In this document: positions 51,417 to 59,571 of the stretch, piece by piece
Position numbering within the stretch: position 1 is the first letter of the stretch
How the letters are laid out: every line of letters begins with the position of its first letter
Assembly: GCF_900637665.1 (NCBI RefSeq)
Contig: NZ_LR134386.1
Span: 5,386,501 to 5,450,500, forward strand
Source of the DNA: Chryseobacterium nakagawai
Lineage (GTDB): Bacteria > Bacteroidota > Bacteroidia > Flavobacteriales > Weeksellaceae
Length of the DNA: 64,000 nt
Direction: 5' to 3'
Program-made: the position numbers and the translations under genes
Notes under the pieces: generated by a model
What the model saw: only the letters and a program-made list of their open reading frames with translations
The model's database searches: none
What the model was told of the DNA's origin: nothing

Positions 51417-51908
51417 TCATTTAAACATATCATGAATGAATACAGTAGGGATATTTAATGTAAAATTAATATTTAAGCCTTTCATCTCTTTTCCGTTTAA
51501 TCGGGTGTCTCCAATAGGAAAAGCATACCCTCCGGTAAGATCAAGCATCCCAAATAAGGTAACTCCTATTTTTGGAGCAATATATTTGTTCGTTCCTTCC
51601 GCTCCTACTAAAAAGTAATAAGAGTGGTAGAAATCCACATTTTTTTCAAAATTAAGTAAGACATCTGCCTGCAATTTTGGCATAATGGCAAATTTGGAGT
51701 CTGCAACTCCCATTAAGGCAGAGCCACCCAATCTGTAAATTACATCATCATTTTTAAGAAAAAGCAACTTTCCCCCTACTTCTCCAAAGCTTTGATTTTG
51801 ATAGGTATATCCTACACTAATCATTTTATGCATGGTATACTGGGCTTTTACTAATGTACTCAGTAAAAACAGGGATAGAATAGCTACTGCAGTTCGAAAA
51901 TTCATCAT
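51417..51908 (-). CDS. Secreted beta-rich protein of unknown function
   Basis: 163 residues (MMNF or MNF start) with signal peptide ending STLVKAQ. The mature part has alternating hydrophobic strands (MISVGYTYQNQSFGEVGGKLLFL, KIGVTLFGMLDLTGGYAFPIG) like a small outer-membrane beta-barrel. No family is recognised. It lies between metK and the sigma factor with its own upstream gap. Confidence 0.7.
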   Translation of the reverse strand: MMNFRTAVAILSLFLLSTLVKAQYTMHKMISVGYTYQNQSFGEVGGKLLFLKNDDVIYRLGGSALMGVADSKFAIMPKLQADVLLNFEKNVDFYHSYYFLVGAEGTNKYIAPKIGVTLFGMLDLTGGYAFPIGDTRLNGKEMKGLNINFTLNIPTVFIHDMFK

Positions 51909-51933
51909 CGCTCAATTTATTAAGTTGTAAAAT

Positions 51934-51968
51934 TAAAAAAAACTGCCTTATCAGAAGATAAAGCAGTT
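51934..51968 (-). terminator. Terminator of metK
   Basis: Stem AACTGC-TTATC / GATAA-GCAGTT with one internal mismatch and loop TTCT, followed on the minus strand by TTTTTTT; it lies 26 bp past the metK stop. Confidence 0.85.
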
Positions 51969-51993
51969 CATAATATTTAGTCTGGAGAAAAAA

Positions 51994-53274
51994 TTAAATT
52001 CCAAAAGCGGTTTTAATTTCGTCAACTTTGTCTAGTTTTTCCCAAGTAAAGAATTCAAGACCTTCCAACGTAAGCTCATTCTTGTGGCCTTTGTTGAATG
52101 TTTTATCAGCTACATAGTGCTCTTTACCCATATGTCCATAAGAAGCCGTTTCCTGATAGATAGGGTTTCTTAATTTTAAGTTCTGCTCAATAGCGTAAGG
52201 TCTTAAATCGAAAATAGTAGAAACTTTTTTAGCGATATCTCCATCGTGAAGATCAACTTTAGCCGTTCCATAAGTATTGATATATAAACCACAAGGCTCA
52301 GCCACTCCAATCGCGTAAGAAACCTGTACCAAAACTTCATCAGCAACACCAGCTGCTACAAGGTTTTTAGCAATGTGTCTTGTTGCATATGCAGCACTTC
52401 TGTCTACTTTTGAAGGATCTTTTCCAGAGAACGCACCACCACCGTGAGCTCCTTTACCTCCGTAAGTATCTACGATGATCTTTCTCCCTGTAAGACCTGT
52501 ATCCCCGTGAGGTCCACCGATTACAAATTTACCTGTAGGATTGATGTGATATTTGATCTGATCGTTGAATAGAGATTTGATTTCCTCAGTCTGAAGAGCA
52601 ACCACTCTAGGAACAAGGATATTTTTAATATCTTCACGGATCTTGTTCAGCATTTCTTCTTCTGTTCCGAAGTCATCATGCTGAGTAGAAACTACGATAG
52701 AATCAATTCTAATTGGTTTATGATCGTCAGAATACTCAATCGTTACCTGGCTTTTTGCATCAGGACGTAAGTAAGCAATCTCTTTATTTTCTCTTCTGAT
52801 CGCAGAAAGTTCTTTAAGGATTGTGTGTGCTAAATCCAAAGCAAGAGGCATATAATTTGCCGTCTCGTTTGTAGCGTACCCAAACATCATTCCCTGGTCA
52901 CCAGCACCCTGAGCATTTGCCTTAGCTTCGAATGACTCATCATTTACAGCTCTGTCAACACCCTGATTGATATCTGGAGACTGCTCATGGATCGCAGAGA
53001 TTACTCCACAAGAATCACCATTGAACATATATTCACCTTTCGTGTATCCAATTCCATTGATTACTTCTCTGGCGATTGTCTGCACATCAAGGTAAGCATC
53101 AGATTTTACCTCTCCTGCTAATACTACCTGTCCTGTAGTTACAAGAGTTTCACATGCTACTTTTGAACTTTTATCGTATGCTAAGAAATGATCGATTAAT
53201 GCATCTGAGATTTGGTCGGCGATTTTATCCGGATGTCCTTCTGAAACTGATTCAGATGTAAATAAATAAGACAT
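51994..53274 (-). CDS. metK: S-adenosylmethionine synthetase
   Basis: 426 residues. ATP motif [13 protein letters not shown] (about 14-26), the conserved hexapeptide as [12 protein letters not shown] (about 119) and the P-loop-like [19 protein letters not shown] (about 268) are all intact. It makes SAM from methionine and ATP, and works as a tetramer in the cytoplasm. The leader carries a SAM-II-type riboswitch, so expression should fall when SAM is abundant. Compared with the E. coli enzyme it is longer by about 40 residues, as usual in Bacteroidota. Confidence 0.97.
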   Translation of the reverse strand: MSYLFTSESVSEGHPDKIADQISDALIDHFLAYDKSSKVACETLVTTGQVVLAGEVKSDAYLDVQTIAREVINGIGYTKGEYMFNGDSCGVISAIHEQSPDINQGVDRAVNDESFEAKANAQGAGDQGMMFGYATNETANYMPLALDLAHTILKELSAIRRENKEIAYLRPDAKSQVTIEYSDDHKPIRIDSIVVSTQHDDFGTEEEMLNKIREDIKNILVPRVVALQTEEIKSLFNDQIKYHINPTGKFVIGGPHGDTGLTGRKIIVDTYGGKGAHGGGAFSGKDPSKVDRSAAYATRHIAKNLVAAGVADEVLVQVSYAIGVAEPCGLYINTYGTAKVDLHDGDIAKKVSTIFDLRPYAIEQNLKLRNPIYQETASYGHMGKEHYVADKTFNKGHKNELTLEGLEFFTWEKLDKVDEIKTAFGI

Positions 53275-53294
53275 ATTATTCTTTGTTTTTTAGA

Positions 53295-53360
53295 TTAAAA
53301 AATAGTGATGAAGAAAAATAAGAATAAAATTGCCCAGAAAAAAGAATACTGTTTTAGCAT
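53295..53360 (-). CDS. Possible 21-residue hydrophobic leader peptide before metK
   Basis: ATG at 53360 to TAA at 53295, encoding MLKQYSFFWAILFL and then only hydrophobic residues. The ATG lies inside the riboswitch 3' core, and the frame ends 20 bp before metK. It could be a translated leader or simply an open frame in AT-rich DNA; Met, Leu, Phe and Trp dominate, but no run of Met codons suggests attenuation. Confidence 0.3.
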   Translation of the reverse strand: MLKQYSFFWAILFLFFFITIF

Positions 53361-53400
53361 ATTTTTATAGAGGTTGCAATCAGGTCAAATTTTTCCTCGT
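53349..53400 (-). promoter_or_regulatory. SAM-II (SAM_alpha) riboswitch controlling metK
   Basis: On the minus strand the element reads GAGG (53395-53398), AAAAATTTGACCTGATTGCA plus A, CCTC (53370-53373), then TATAAAAATATGCTAAAACA. The order of a short stem, loop ATTTrACC...ATTGCAA, closing stem, and tail with AAAAT..GCTAAAA matches the SAM-II pseudoknot. SAM binding would fold the tail into the loop and hinder translation of metK 75 nt downstream. The stem is only 4 bp, which is short, but all core positions fit and the gene is the expected target. Confidence 0.85.
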
Positions 53401-53413
53401 TAATAAACGTCAG

Positions 53414-53444
53414 CAAATTTAAGCACTATTTTCGTAATACTCAA
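53414..53444 (-). promoter_or_regulatory. Promoter of metK
   Basis: On the minus strand TTG (53444-53442) and TAAATTTG (53421-53414) are 20 bp apart. Transcription would start about 7 nt on, just at the 5' edge of the riboswitch. Confidence 0.8.
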
Positions 53445-53509
53445 AATTTTTGTTTATTAATTATAATTTTCTTTAAATTAATGATTTATATCATTGTAAA
53501 GCCTCTTGA

Positions 53510-54460
53510 TTACTGAGGCTTAATGCTTACAAATTCTTTCGGACTTTCGTGGTAATTCAGCTTAAGCTCCAAAGAATTTTTGATAGAGTGTGCCAATTCA
53601 TCAATAATCTTTTGCTTAAAGGTTGGCTTATAATAAATAATACTGATCTCTCTATAAGGGAAAGGCTTCTTGAATCTAAATACATTCTTTTTCTGCTCTT
53701 CAGAAAGCTGGCTCAATGCCAATTCTGGAAGAATACTGATCCCTCCCACTTTGTCTACCATGTGTACCAAAGTCTGGATATTGGAAGCTAAGAAATCTAA
53801 ATTTTTAGGCTTCAGAGTATTTTCTTTCAGATGACAAATATTTTCGAACTGATTTCTCAAACAGTTTCCTTCTTCAAGCAACCAAACTTTTTCTACATTC
53901 AGCTCTTCAGGAATGATGTAAGAATTCTTCTTGTTCGCTTCCGTATTGGAACTATAGATCATCAACTCTTCATTAAATAAGAAATCCTGGTAAAACTCAT
54001 CAGCAGTATCATAAGGAGTAGAGATAATTCCCGCATCTAACTCTCCTGCTTTCAAAGCTTTAATAATATTATCCGTCGTCATTTCCTTTACATTCATCTG
54101 GATCTTAGGATTCGTTTCTAAGAATTTAAAGATCTCTGTGGGTAAAATAAATGAAGAAACAGTTGGAATAATTCCAAGGTTAATAGTTCCTCCTAAAATG
54201 TTATTCAACAGGTTGGCTTTGTTTTTCAGCTCATTGACAGATTCTATAATCACCTTTGCCTGATCGATGATCTGAAGACCTACATCTGTAGTACGGATCG
54301 GGTGTGTCGTTCTGTCGAAAACCTTCACATCCAATTCATCCTCAAATTTCTGTATCATGGCACTTAAGGTAGGCTGGGTAATGAAGCACGCCTGGGCCGC
54401 TTTTCCAAAATGTTTATACTTATCAACCGCGATAAGATACTCCAATTGTTGAATGTTCAT
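53510..54460 (-). CDS. oxyR: OxyR-type LysR regulator of hydrogen peroxide response
   Basis: 316 residues. The N-terminal winged helix (MNIQQLEYLIAVDKYKHFGK, QPTLSAMIQKFE) is followed by the LysR effector domain. Cys200 and Cys209 in EGNCLRNQFENICH match the redox pair C199/C208 of E. coli OxyR in spacing and surroundings (CLRxQ). On peroxide stress the disulphide forms and the tetramer activates its targets. It is transcribed divergently from the catalase gene with overlapping promoters, so it very likely controls that gene. Confidence 0.93.
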   Translation of the reverse strand: MNIQQLEYLIAVDKYKHFGKAAQACFITQPTLSAMIQKFEDELDVKVFDRTTHPIRTTDVGLQIIDQAKVIIESVNELKNKANLLNNILGGTINLGIIPTVSSFILPTEIFKFLETNPKIQMNVKEMTTDNIIKALKAGELDAGIISTPYDTADEFYQDFLFNEELMIYSSNTEANKKNSYIIPEELNVEKVWLLEEGNCLRNQFENICHLKENTLKPKNLDFLASNIQTLVHMVDKVGGISILPELALSQLSEEQKKNVFRFKKPFPYREISIIYYKPTFKQKIIDELAHSIKNSLELKLNYHESPKEFVSIKPQ

Positions 54461-54480
54461 TTGATTAATATTATCTATTA

Positions 54481-54509
54481 CAAAGATATAACGTTTTTGT
54501 TATTAGCAA
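54481..54509 (-). promoter_or_regulatory. oxyR promoter
   Basis: On the minus strand TTG (54509-54507), 18-bp spacer, and TATCTTTG (54488-54481), 20 bp before the oxyR start. It overlaps the katA promoter. Confidence 0.7.
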
Positions 54510-54530
54510 TTAAAAATTCAAGTAAATTTG
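54497..54530 (+). promoter_or_regulatory. katA promoter
   Basis: TTG (54497-54499), 23-bp spacer, TAAATTTG (54523-54530). It is at the long end of the spacer range, as expected for a promoter that needs an activator; it interleaves with the oxyR promoter. Confidence 0.65.
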
Positions 54531-54595
54531 ATAATTAGTACCTTTACACTTCGATTTAGAAAAATACGAGAACAATTATTCAAATCATCAATATT

Positions 54596-56083
54596 ATGGA
54601 TTCTAAAAAATTAACGTTAAGCAACGGCGCACCTTATTTTGAGCATCAAGATTCCCAGACGGTAGGACCAAGAGGCCCGGTATTGCTGCAAGACTTTGTC
54701 CTTCAGGAAAATCTTGCACACTTCGTTAGGGAAAGAATTCCTGAAAGAATTGTACATGCTAAAGGAAGCGGGGCTTATGGAACCTTTACCGTAACGCATG
54801 ACATCAGCCAATATACTAAGGCTAAATTATTTTCAAAAGTAGGAAACTCATGCAGAATGTTTGCCCGTTTTTCTACTGTTGGCGGTGAAAAAGGAAGTGC
54901 AGATACCGCAAGAGATCCGAGAGGATTCGCTCTGAAGTTTTATACAGAAGATGGAAACTGGGATCTGGTAGGAAATAACACACCGGTATTCTTCATTAAG
55001 GATGCAAAAAAATTTCCAGATTTTATTCATACCCAAAAAAGACTTCCAAAAACCAATTTAAAAAGTGCCACGATGATGTGGGATTTCTGGAGCTTAAACC
55101 CGGAATCACTCCATCAGGTCCTTATATTAATGTCAGACAGAGGAACTCCCTATGGCTATAGGCACATGCACGGCTTCGGATCTCATACTTTCTCCATGAT
55201 TAATGATAATAATGAAAGAGTATGGGTAAAGTTCCACTTCAAAACAAAACAAGGGGTGAAAAACTTTACCGATGAGGATGCAGTGAAAATGGCAGGAGAA
55301 AATCCAGACTTTGCACAGGAAGATCTTTGCAATGCTATCGAGAATGGAGATTTCCCGAAATGGACCTTATTTATCCAGGTAATGACTGAGGAACAGGCAA
55401 AAGATTTCAGATGGAATCCTTTTGACGTCACAAAAGTTTGGTTCCATGATGATTTCCCATTGATCGAAGTGGGAGAAATGGAATTGAATGAAGTTCCTGT
55501 CAACTATTTTGCCCATGTTGAACAATCTACATTCTCACCGAGCAGCCTTGTCAACGGAATCAGTTTTTCTCCTGACAAAATGCTTCAGGGAAGATTATTC
55601 TCTTATCCGGATGCACACCGATACAGAGTGGGCGTAAATTCTCATCAACTGGAAGTGAACAGATGCCCTTTTGCCATCAATAATTACCAGAGAGATGGTT
55701 ATATGGCAGATTCCAGCCAATATCAGGATAAGCCGAACTATTATCCCAATAGTTTTGATGACATCAATCCGGATGTTTCTTACAAAAACTATGAGTATGA
55801 ATTAGATAGTGCTCATGTTGCCAATTACAACAGAAATGATAATGACAGCGATCATTATACTCAACCGGGACTTCTTTATTCCAAAGCTATGAATACAGAA
55901 GACAGGAACAATCTGATCCAAAATATCGTAGGCAGTATGAAGGGAATCACCGGACCTAAAAGAGAGGAGATTATCAACAGACAATTATGTCACTTTTTCC
56001 GTGCCAACATTGAGCTTGGCATGAAAGTAGCATCACAACTAAACATCAATATCGATGCAAATATGATGAATCACACGAAATAA
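54596..56083 (+). CDS. katA: Haem catalase
   Basis: 495 residues, small-subunit (clade 3 type) catalase. Distal His in RIVHAKGSGAYG (about 53-64), Asn in VGNNTPVFFIKD (about 124), and the proximal haem Tyr in RLFSYPDAHRYRVG (about 341) are all present. It breaks hydrogen peroxide into water and oxygen in the cytoplasm. It has its own promoter shared back to back with oxyR and a poly-A/T hairpin terminator. Confidence 0.96.
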   Translation: MDSKKLTLSNGAPYFEHQDSQTVGPRGPVLLQDFVLQENLAHFVRERIPERIVHAKGSGAYGTFTVTHDISQYTKAKLFSKVGNSCRMFARFSTVGGEKGSADTARDPRGFALKFYTEDGNWDLVGNNTPVFFIKDAKKFPDFIHTQKRLPKTNLKSATMMWDFWSLNPESLHQVLILMSDRGTPYGYRHMHGFGSHTFSMINDNNERVWVKFHFKTKQGVKNFTDEDAVKMAGENPDFAQEDLCNAIENGDFPKWTLFIQVMTEEQAKDFRWNPFDVTKVWFHDDFPLIEVGEMELNEVPVNYFAHVEQSTFSPSSLVNGISFSPDKMLQGRLFSYPDAHRYRVGVNSHQLEVNRCPFAINNYQRDGYMADSSQYQDKPNYYPNSFDDINPDVSYKNYEYELDSAHVANYNRNDNDSDHYTQPGLLYSKAMNTEDRNNLIQNIVGSMKGITGPKREEIINRQLCHFFRANIELGMKVASQLNINIDANMMNHTK

Positions 56084-56101
56084 TCATATTGAACAATAAA
56101 T

Positions 56102-56142
56102 TAAAAAAAAGGAAAAAAAAATAATATTTTTTCCTTTTTTTT
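56102..56142 (+). terminator. Terminator of katA
   Basis: AAAGGAAAAAAAAATAATAT pairs with TTTTTTCCTTT; the stem is nearly all A-U with two G-C pairs, then a T-run. It is 18 bp after the catalase stop. Confidence 0.75.
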
Positions 56143-56188
56143 GTAAAAAATTCATAATTTGCAGGGGATGATATTTTAAAGTGGAAAA

Positions 56189-56956
56189 ATGAGTTACGAA
56201 AATATATTATTAAAAAAGGAAGATAAATTATCTATCATTACAATAAACAGACCTGAAAGTTTAAATGCATTAAATGCAAAGACCATTCAGGAGATCAGTA
56301 CCGCATTGGATGAGCTTAATTCCGATACTTCCTGCAGGGTAGTTATCCTTACAGGCAGCGGAGAAAAATCATTTGTAGCTGGAGCTGATATCAAGGAATT
56401 CAGTGACTTCGGACAGGAAAAAGCTGAGGAACTTGCAAGAAACGGACAAAATATATTGTTCAACAAAATTGAAAACCTATCCAAACCTGTCATTGCTGCC
56501 GTAAACGGTTTTGCATTAGGAGGAGGTTTAGAGCTTGCCATGGCATGCCACATCAGATATGCATCGGAAAACGCCAGATTAGGGCTTCCTGAAGTAACAC
56601 TGGGATTAATTCCAGGATACGGAGGAACTCAAAGGCTTCCCAAACTTGTCGGAAAAGGTATTGCCAACGAAATGATCTTCTCTGCCAAAATGGTCCCTGC
56701 TCAAAAAGCAAAAGAGATCGGATTGGTCAATGAAGTATACCCTATTGAAGAATTATTAACCAAAACGAAAGAATTAGCGAACACTATTGCCCATAATTCA
56801 CCAATGGCAATATCGAAGGCGATTAACGCCGTAAATTTATCTGATACAGAGAAAGGTTTTGAAACTGAAATTAAATATTTTGGAGAACTTTTCGAAATGG
56901 AAGATAAGAAAGAAGGAGTAACAGCTTTCCTAGAGAAAAGAAAGCCGAACTTCTAA
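56189..56956 (+). CDS. Enoyl-CoA hydratase/crotonase-family protein
   Basis: 255 residues. Oxyanion-hole segments VAGADIKEF (about 63-71) and NGFALGGGLELAMACH (about 105-120), plus catalytic Glu residues in LGLPEVTLGLIPGYGGTQRL (about 131-150) match enoyl-CoA hydratase with both Glu present. It hydrates trans-2-enoyl-CoA in fatty-acid breakdown or amino-acid catabolism. No other beta-oxidation gene is near. Confidence 0.9.
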   Translation: MSYENILLKKEDKLSIITINRPESLNALNAKTIQEISTALDELNSDTSCRVVILTGSGEKSFVAGADIKEFSDFGQEKAEELARNGQNILFNKIENLSKPVIAAVNGFALGGGLELAMACHIRYASENARLGLPEVTLGLIPGYGGTQRLPKLVGKGIANEMIFSAKMVPAQKAKEIGLVNEVYPIEELLTKTKELANTIAHNSPMAISKAINAVNLSDTEKGFETEIKYFGELFEMEDKKEGVTAFLEKRKPNF

Positions 56957-57008
56957 ATCTTTCTAAAAGATTTTAATCCAAATTATTTCGAAAAACTAAT
57001 GCTGCGGT

Positions 57009-57431
57009 ATGAATAAGTTTGATAAAGCTTATCTAAAAATGGCCCAGGAATGGGCGCAACTCTCCTACTGTAAGAGAAAACAGGTAGGGGCTCTTATCGT
57101 AAAAGATAGGATGATTATTTCAGATGGTTACAATGGAACTCCTATGGGATTCGAAAACTGTTGTGAAGATGGAGAGGGAAAAACGCACTGGTACGTATTG
57201 CATGCTGAAGCCAACGCTATTTTAAAGCTGGCAGCTTCTACACAATCTGCAAAAGGAGCAACGTTATATCTAACATTGTCACCCTGCAAGGAATGCAGTA
57301 AGCTGATCCTGCAAGCAGGTATTACAAGACTGGTGTATATTAATGAGTATTCGGATGACGATGGAATATCGTTCCTGAGAGGCCATAACATTGAAATAGA
57401 ACAAATATCGGAATGTGAACTAAAAAAATAA
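57009..57431 (+). CDS. dCMP/cytidine deaminase-family zinc enzyme (deoxycytidylate deaminase)
   Basis: 140 residues. Zinc site H65-A-E67 (HAEANAIL) with P92-C93-K-E-C96 (LSPCKECSKLI). The layout with a CKRKQVGALIVKD start and GYNGTPMGFENCCED insertion is that of dCMP deaminases, which convert dCMP to dUMP for thymidylate synthesis. It lies 5 bp upstream of xerD, so the two are probably one transcript. Confidence 0.9.
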   Translation: MNKFDKAYLKMAQEWAQLSYCKRKQVGALIVKDRMIISDGYNGTPMGFENCCEDGEGKTHWYVLHAEANAILKLAASTQSAKGATLYLTLSPCKECSKLILQAGITRLVYINEYSDDDGISFLRGHNIEIEQISECELKK

Positions 57432-57436
57432 GCACA

Positions 57437-58354
57437 ATGATGACTTGGGATGAAAAGATCAAAGATTTTGAAATATTTCTTCGTTTCGAAAGAAATTTTT
57501 CAGACAACACGCTCGACGCCTATGTTCGGGACATTAAGAAACTAAAAGATTACGCAGAAGAAGATCTGGAAAATATTGGACCAGATTCTATCGGTTACGA
57601 AAACCTGCAGGAATACATTTTCAATCTTTCTAAACAGAAATTCAGTGAGAGATCACAGGCAAGATGGATATCTTCTATCAAAGCCTTCTTCAAATTTCTT
57701 TTGGAAGATGAATATCGTGAAGACAACCCTGCTGCGTTACTTGAAGGTCCTAAACTGGGACTATACCTACCGGATACGTTAAGTCTGCCGGATATTAATA
57801 AAATTACTGCTGCTATTGAGGTTAATACAGATCTCGGAAGAAGAAATCAATGTATCATAGAGGTACTTTACGGTTGCGGACTCCGTGTATCTGAACTGAT
57901 TGACCTTAAAATCTCTAATATCAATTTCAAGGAGCAATATATTAAAGTACACGGAAAGGGAAATAAGACCCGTTTTGTACCTTTAGCTGATTATACCGCA
58001 GAATTACTTGAAAGTTATATCAAGGAAGTACGCTCTAAAGGAAAAATTAATAAGAAATATGAAGACACTCTGTTTTTGAACAGTCGTGGAACTTCCATGT
58101 CAAGAGTGATCGTATTTCTTATTATTAAAGAACTTACTGATAAAGCAGGAGTTAATAAGAAAATTTCTCCACATACATTCAGGCATTCTTTTGCTACTCA
58201 TTTATTGCAGAATGGAGCGGATCTCCGTTATATCCAGGAAATGTTGGGCCACTCCAGTATTACCACGACAGAGATCTATACTCACCTGAAGACAGAAGAG
58301 TTAAGGGATGTTATCCTAAGTTATCACCCGAGAAATATGAATATCACTCAGTGA
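57437..58354 (+). CDS. xerD: Tyrosine recombinase XerD
   Basis: 305 residues: N-terminal SAM-like core-binding domain (4-95), then the catalytic domain with R150 (GCGLRVSEL), K174 (VHGKGNK), H246 and R249 (HTFRHSFATHLL), H272 (LGHSSI) and nucleophile Y281 (TEIYTHL). All six active residues are present. It resolves chromosome dimers at dif together with its partner recombinase. Housekeeping context (dCMP deaminase, Nudix) and the absence of phage or integron genes argue against a mobile integrase. Confidence 0.92.
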   Translation: MMTWDEKIKDFEIFLRFERNFSDNTLDAYVRDIKKLKDYAEEDLENIGPDSIGYENLQEYIFNLSKQKFSERSQARWISSIKAFFKFLLEDEYREDNPAALLEGPKLGLYLPDTLSLPDINKITAAIEVNTDLGRRNQCIIEVLYGCGLRVSELIDLKISNINFKEQYIKVHGKGNKTRFVPLADYTAELLESYIKEVRSKGKINKKYEDTLFLNSRGTSMSRVIVFLIIKELTDKAGVNKKISPHTFRHSFATHLLQNGADLRYIQEMLGHSSITTTEIYTHLKTEELRDVILSYHPRNMNITQ

Positions 58355-58396
58355 AACTAATGGTTTATCAGGCCTTTGAAAAATAATTATAGACGG

Positions 58397-58909
58397 ATGA
58401 AAGTATTGAAATATTGCCCAAGCTGTGGCAAAGAGACCTTACATTGGGATGGTGAAAAGAAATGGAACTGTCCTGAATGTGGTTTTACCCTGTACAACAA
58501 CGTAGCAGGCGCTGTAGCGGTTGTTATAAGATGTGGCGATGAAATTTATCTTACCCGAAGAAACAGAGACCCTAAAAAAGGGAAGCTTGATCTTGCAGGA
58601 GGTTTTGTTGACCCTAAAGAAAGCGCAGAGGAAACCTGTAAAAGAGAACTTTTTGAAGAACTTCAGCTTAACATTGATATTTCCAACCTGAAATACCTCA
58701 CCAGTCTTCCGAATATCTATCAGTATAAAGAAATTGATTACAATACTATTGATCTCTTTTATGAATATAATGTTTCGAAGAAATTTGAGGTAAATCTTGA
58801 ACTTTCAGAGATCTCTGAAGCGGTATGGATTCCTTTACAGGAACTTGACCTCGACGAGATTGCTTTTGATTCTCAGAAGAAATTTTTTGAAGGTTATCTG
58901 AAGAAATAA
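58397..58909 (+). CDS. Nudix hydrolase with N-terminal zinc ribbon
   Basis: 170 residues from the ATG at 58397; a TTG 21 bp upstream is less likely. Zinc ribbon CPSCGKE...WNCPECGF (about 6-31, four Cys) and the Nudix box GGFVDPKESAEETCKRELFEEL (about 76-97). The combination resembles NADH pyrophosphatase-like (NudC) enzymes or ADP-ribose pyrophosphatases, but it lacks the NudC N-terminal domain. Substrate not assignable. Confidence 0.87.
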   Translation: MKVLKYCPSCGKETLHWDGEKKWNCPECGFTLYNNVAGAVAVVIRCGDEIYLTRRNRDPKKGKLDLAGGFVDPKESAEETCKRELFEELQLNIDISNLKYLTSLPNIYQYKEIDYNTIDLFYEYNVSKKFEVNLELSEISEAVWIPLQELDLDEIAFDSQKKFFEGYLKK

Positions 58910-58928
58910 TTTTTGCAATAACTATATG

Positions 58929-59008
58929 CTCTCGCAGATTTTGCAAATGAGGCAGATTACCGGATTCTATCCACCTGCTAAGTTTGTAAAATCTGCGGGA
59001 GTTTTTTT
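58929..59008 (+). terminator. Long hairpin with T-tail after the Nudix gene
   Basis: Arms CTCTCGCAGATTTTGCAAA (58929-58947) and TTTGTAAAATCTGCGGGAG (58983-59001) pair at 17 of 19 positions with 35 nt between, followed by seven T. It looks like a repeat-derived terminator for the Nudix gene. Confidence 0.75.
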
Positions 59009-59023
59009 ATAACTAAAACAATT

Positions 59024-59096
59024 TTCCCACAGATTTCACGAATTACACAGATGCATTTTGCATAAACTCTGTGATGATCTGTGGAATCTGTGGGAA
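59024..59096. repeat. Palindromic ACCACAGAT-type repeat
   Basis: TTCCCACAGATTTCACGAAT...ACAGA and TCTGTG...GTGGAATCTGTGGGAA are inverted over about 28 bp with a few mismatches. It is the largest copy of the CACAGATT family in the window and sits directly next to the hairpin terminator. Confidence 0.8.
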
Positions 59097-59108
59097 TTAT
59101 ATTTTTAA

Positions 59109-59567
59109 TTAATAGGTTTTCGATTTCAGCATTTCACCAAAATACTGAATAAGCAAAGTTCTTTCTGCTTCTGATAAATTAGCTTCTTTATGGTAGACAA
59201 TATATCCTGGAAACGGCATTGTCTTATGTTTAAGAGCTTCCATAGACCTGTCGAGCATATTCTCTTTTAATTCCTTATTGTAGGTTCCCCAAACAGAAAA
59301 ATTAAGATGCTGACGTCCATCATTCACATGACTTTTCACAGACCATGAAATAGGTGCTATATAAGCATACTTTGGATAAACCGTCTCGTTTGAATGACAG
59401 TCATAACAAGCATTTTTAAGAAGCGTACGCACTTTTTCCGGACTGTTCTTCATCTGAACAAAATTCACCTTAGAATCAACCGGTTGATTTACTGTATCAA
59501 TTGGGAAAAACTGGATAAGAGCAAACGCCACCAGGGTCCAAAAAATTATTTTCTTTGCCGTCTTCAT
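59109..59567 (-). CDS. Haem-binding domain protein (cytochrome c-like CxxCH)
   Basis: 152 residues with an N-terminal signal anchor (IIFWTLVAFALIQFF). One haem motif C54-Y-D-C57-H58 (NACYDCHSNETVYP) is followed by YAYIAPISWSVKSHVNDGR, the usual pattern of the Bacteroidota haem-binding domain proteins. It would be attached to the inner membrane, facing the periplasm. Function in electron transfer or haem sensing is not settled. It is 4 bp from the downstream edge of the Ig-like lipoprotein gene. Confidence 0.83.
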   Translation of the reverse strand: MKTAKKIIFWTLVAFALIQFFPIDTVNQPVDSKVNFVQMKNSPEKVRTLLKNACYDCHSNETVYPKYAYIAPISWSVKSHVNDGRQHLNFSVWGTYNKELKENMLDRSMEALKHKTMPFPGYIVYHKEANLSEAERTLLIQYFGEMLKSKTY

Positions 59568-59571
59568 AAAT

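Noticed and set aside
57437..58354. Tyrosine recombinase as integrase of a mobile element
   Set aside because: Length, domain layout and housekeeping neighbours fit XerD; no attachment repeats, tRNA or phage genes are near.
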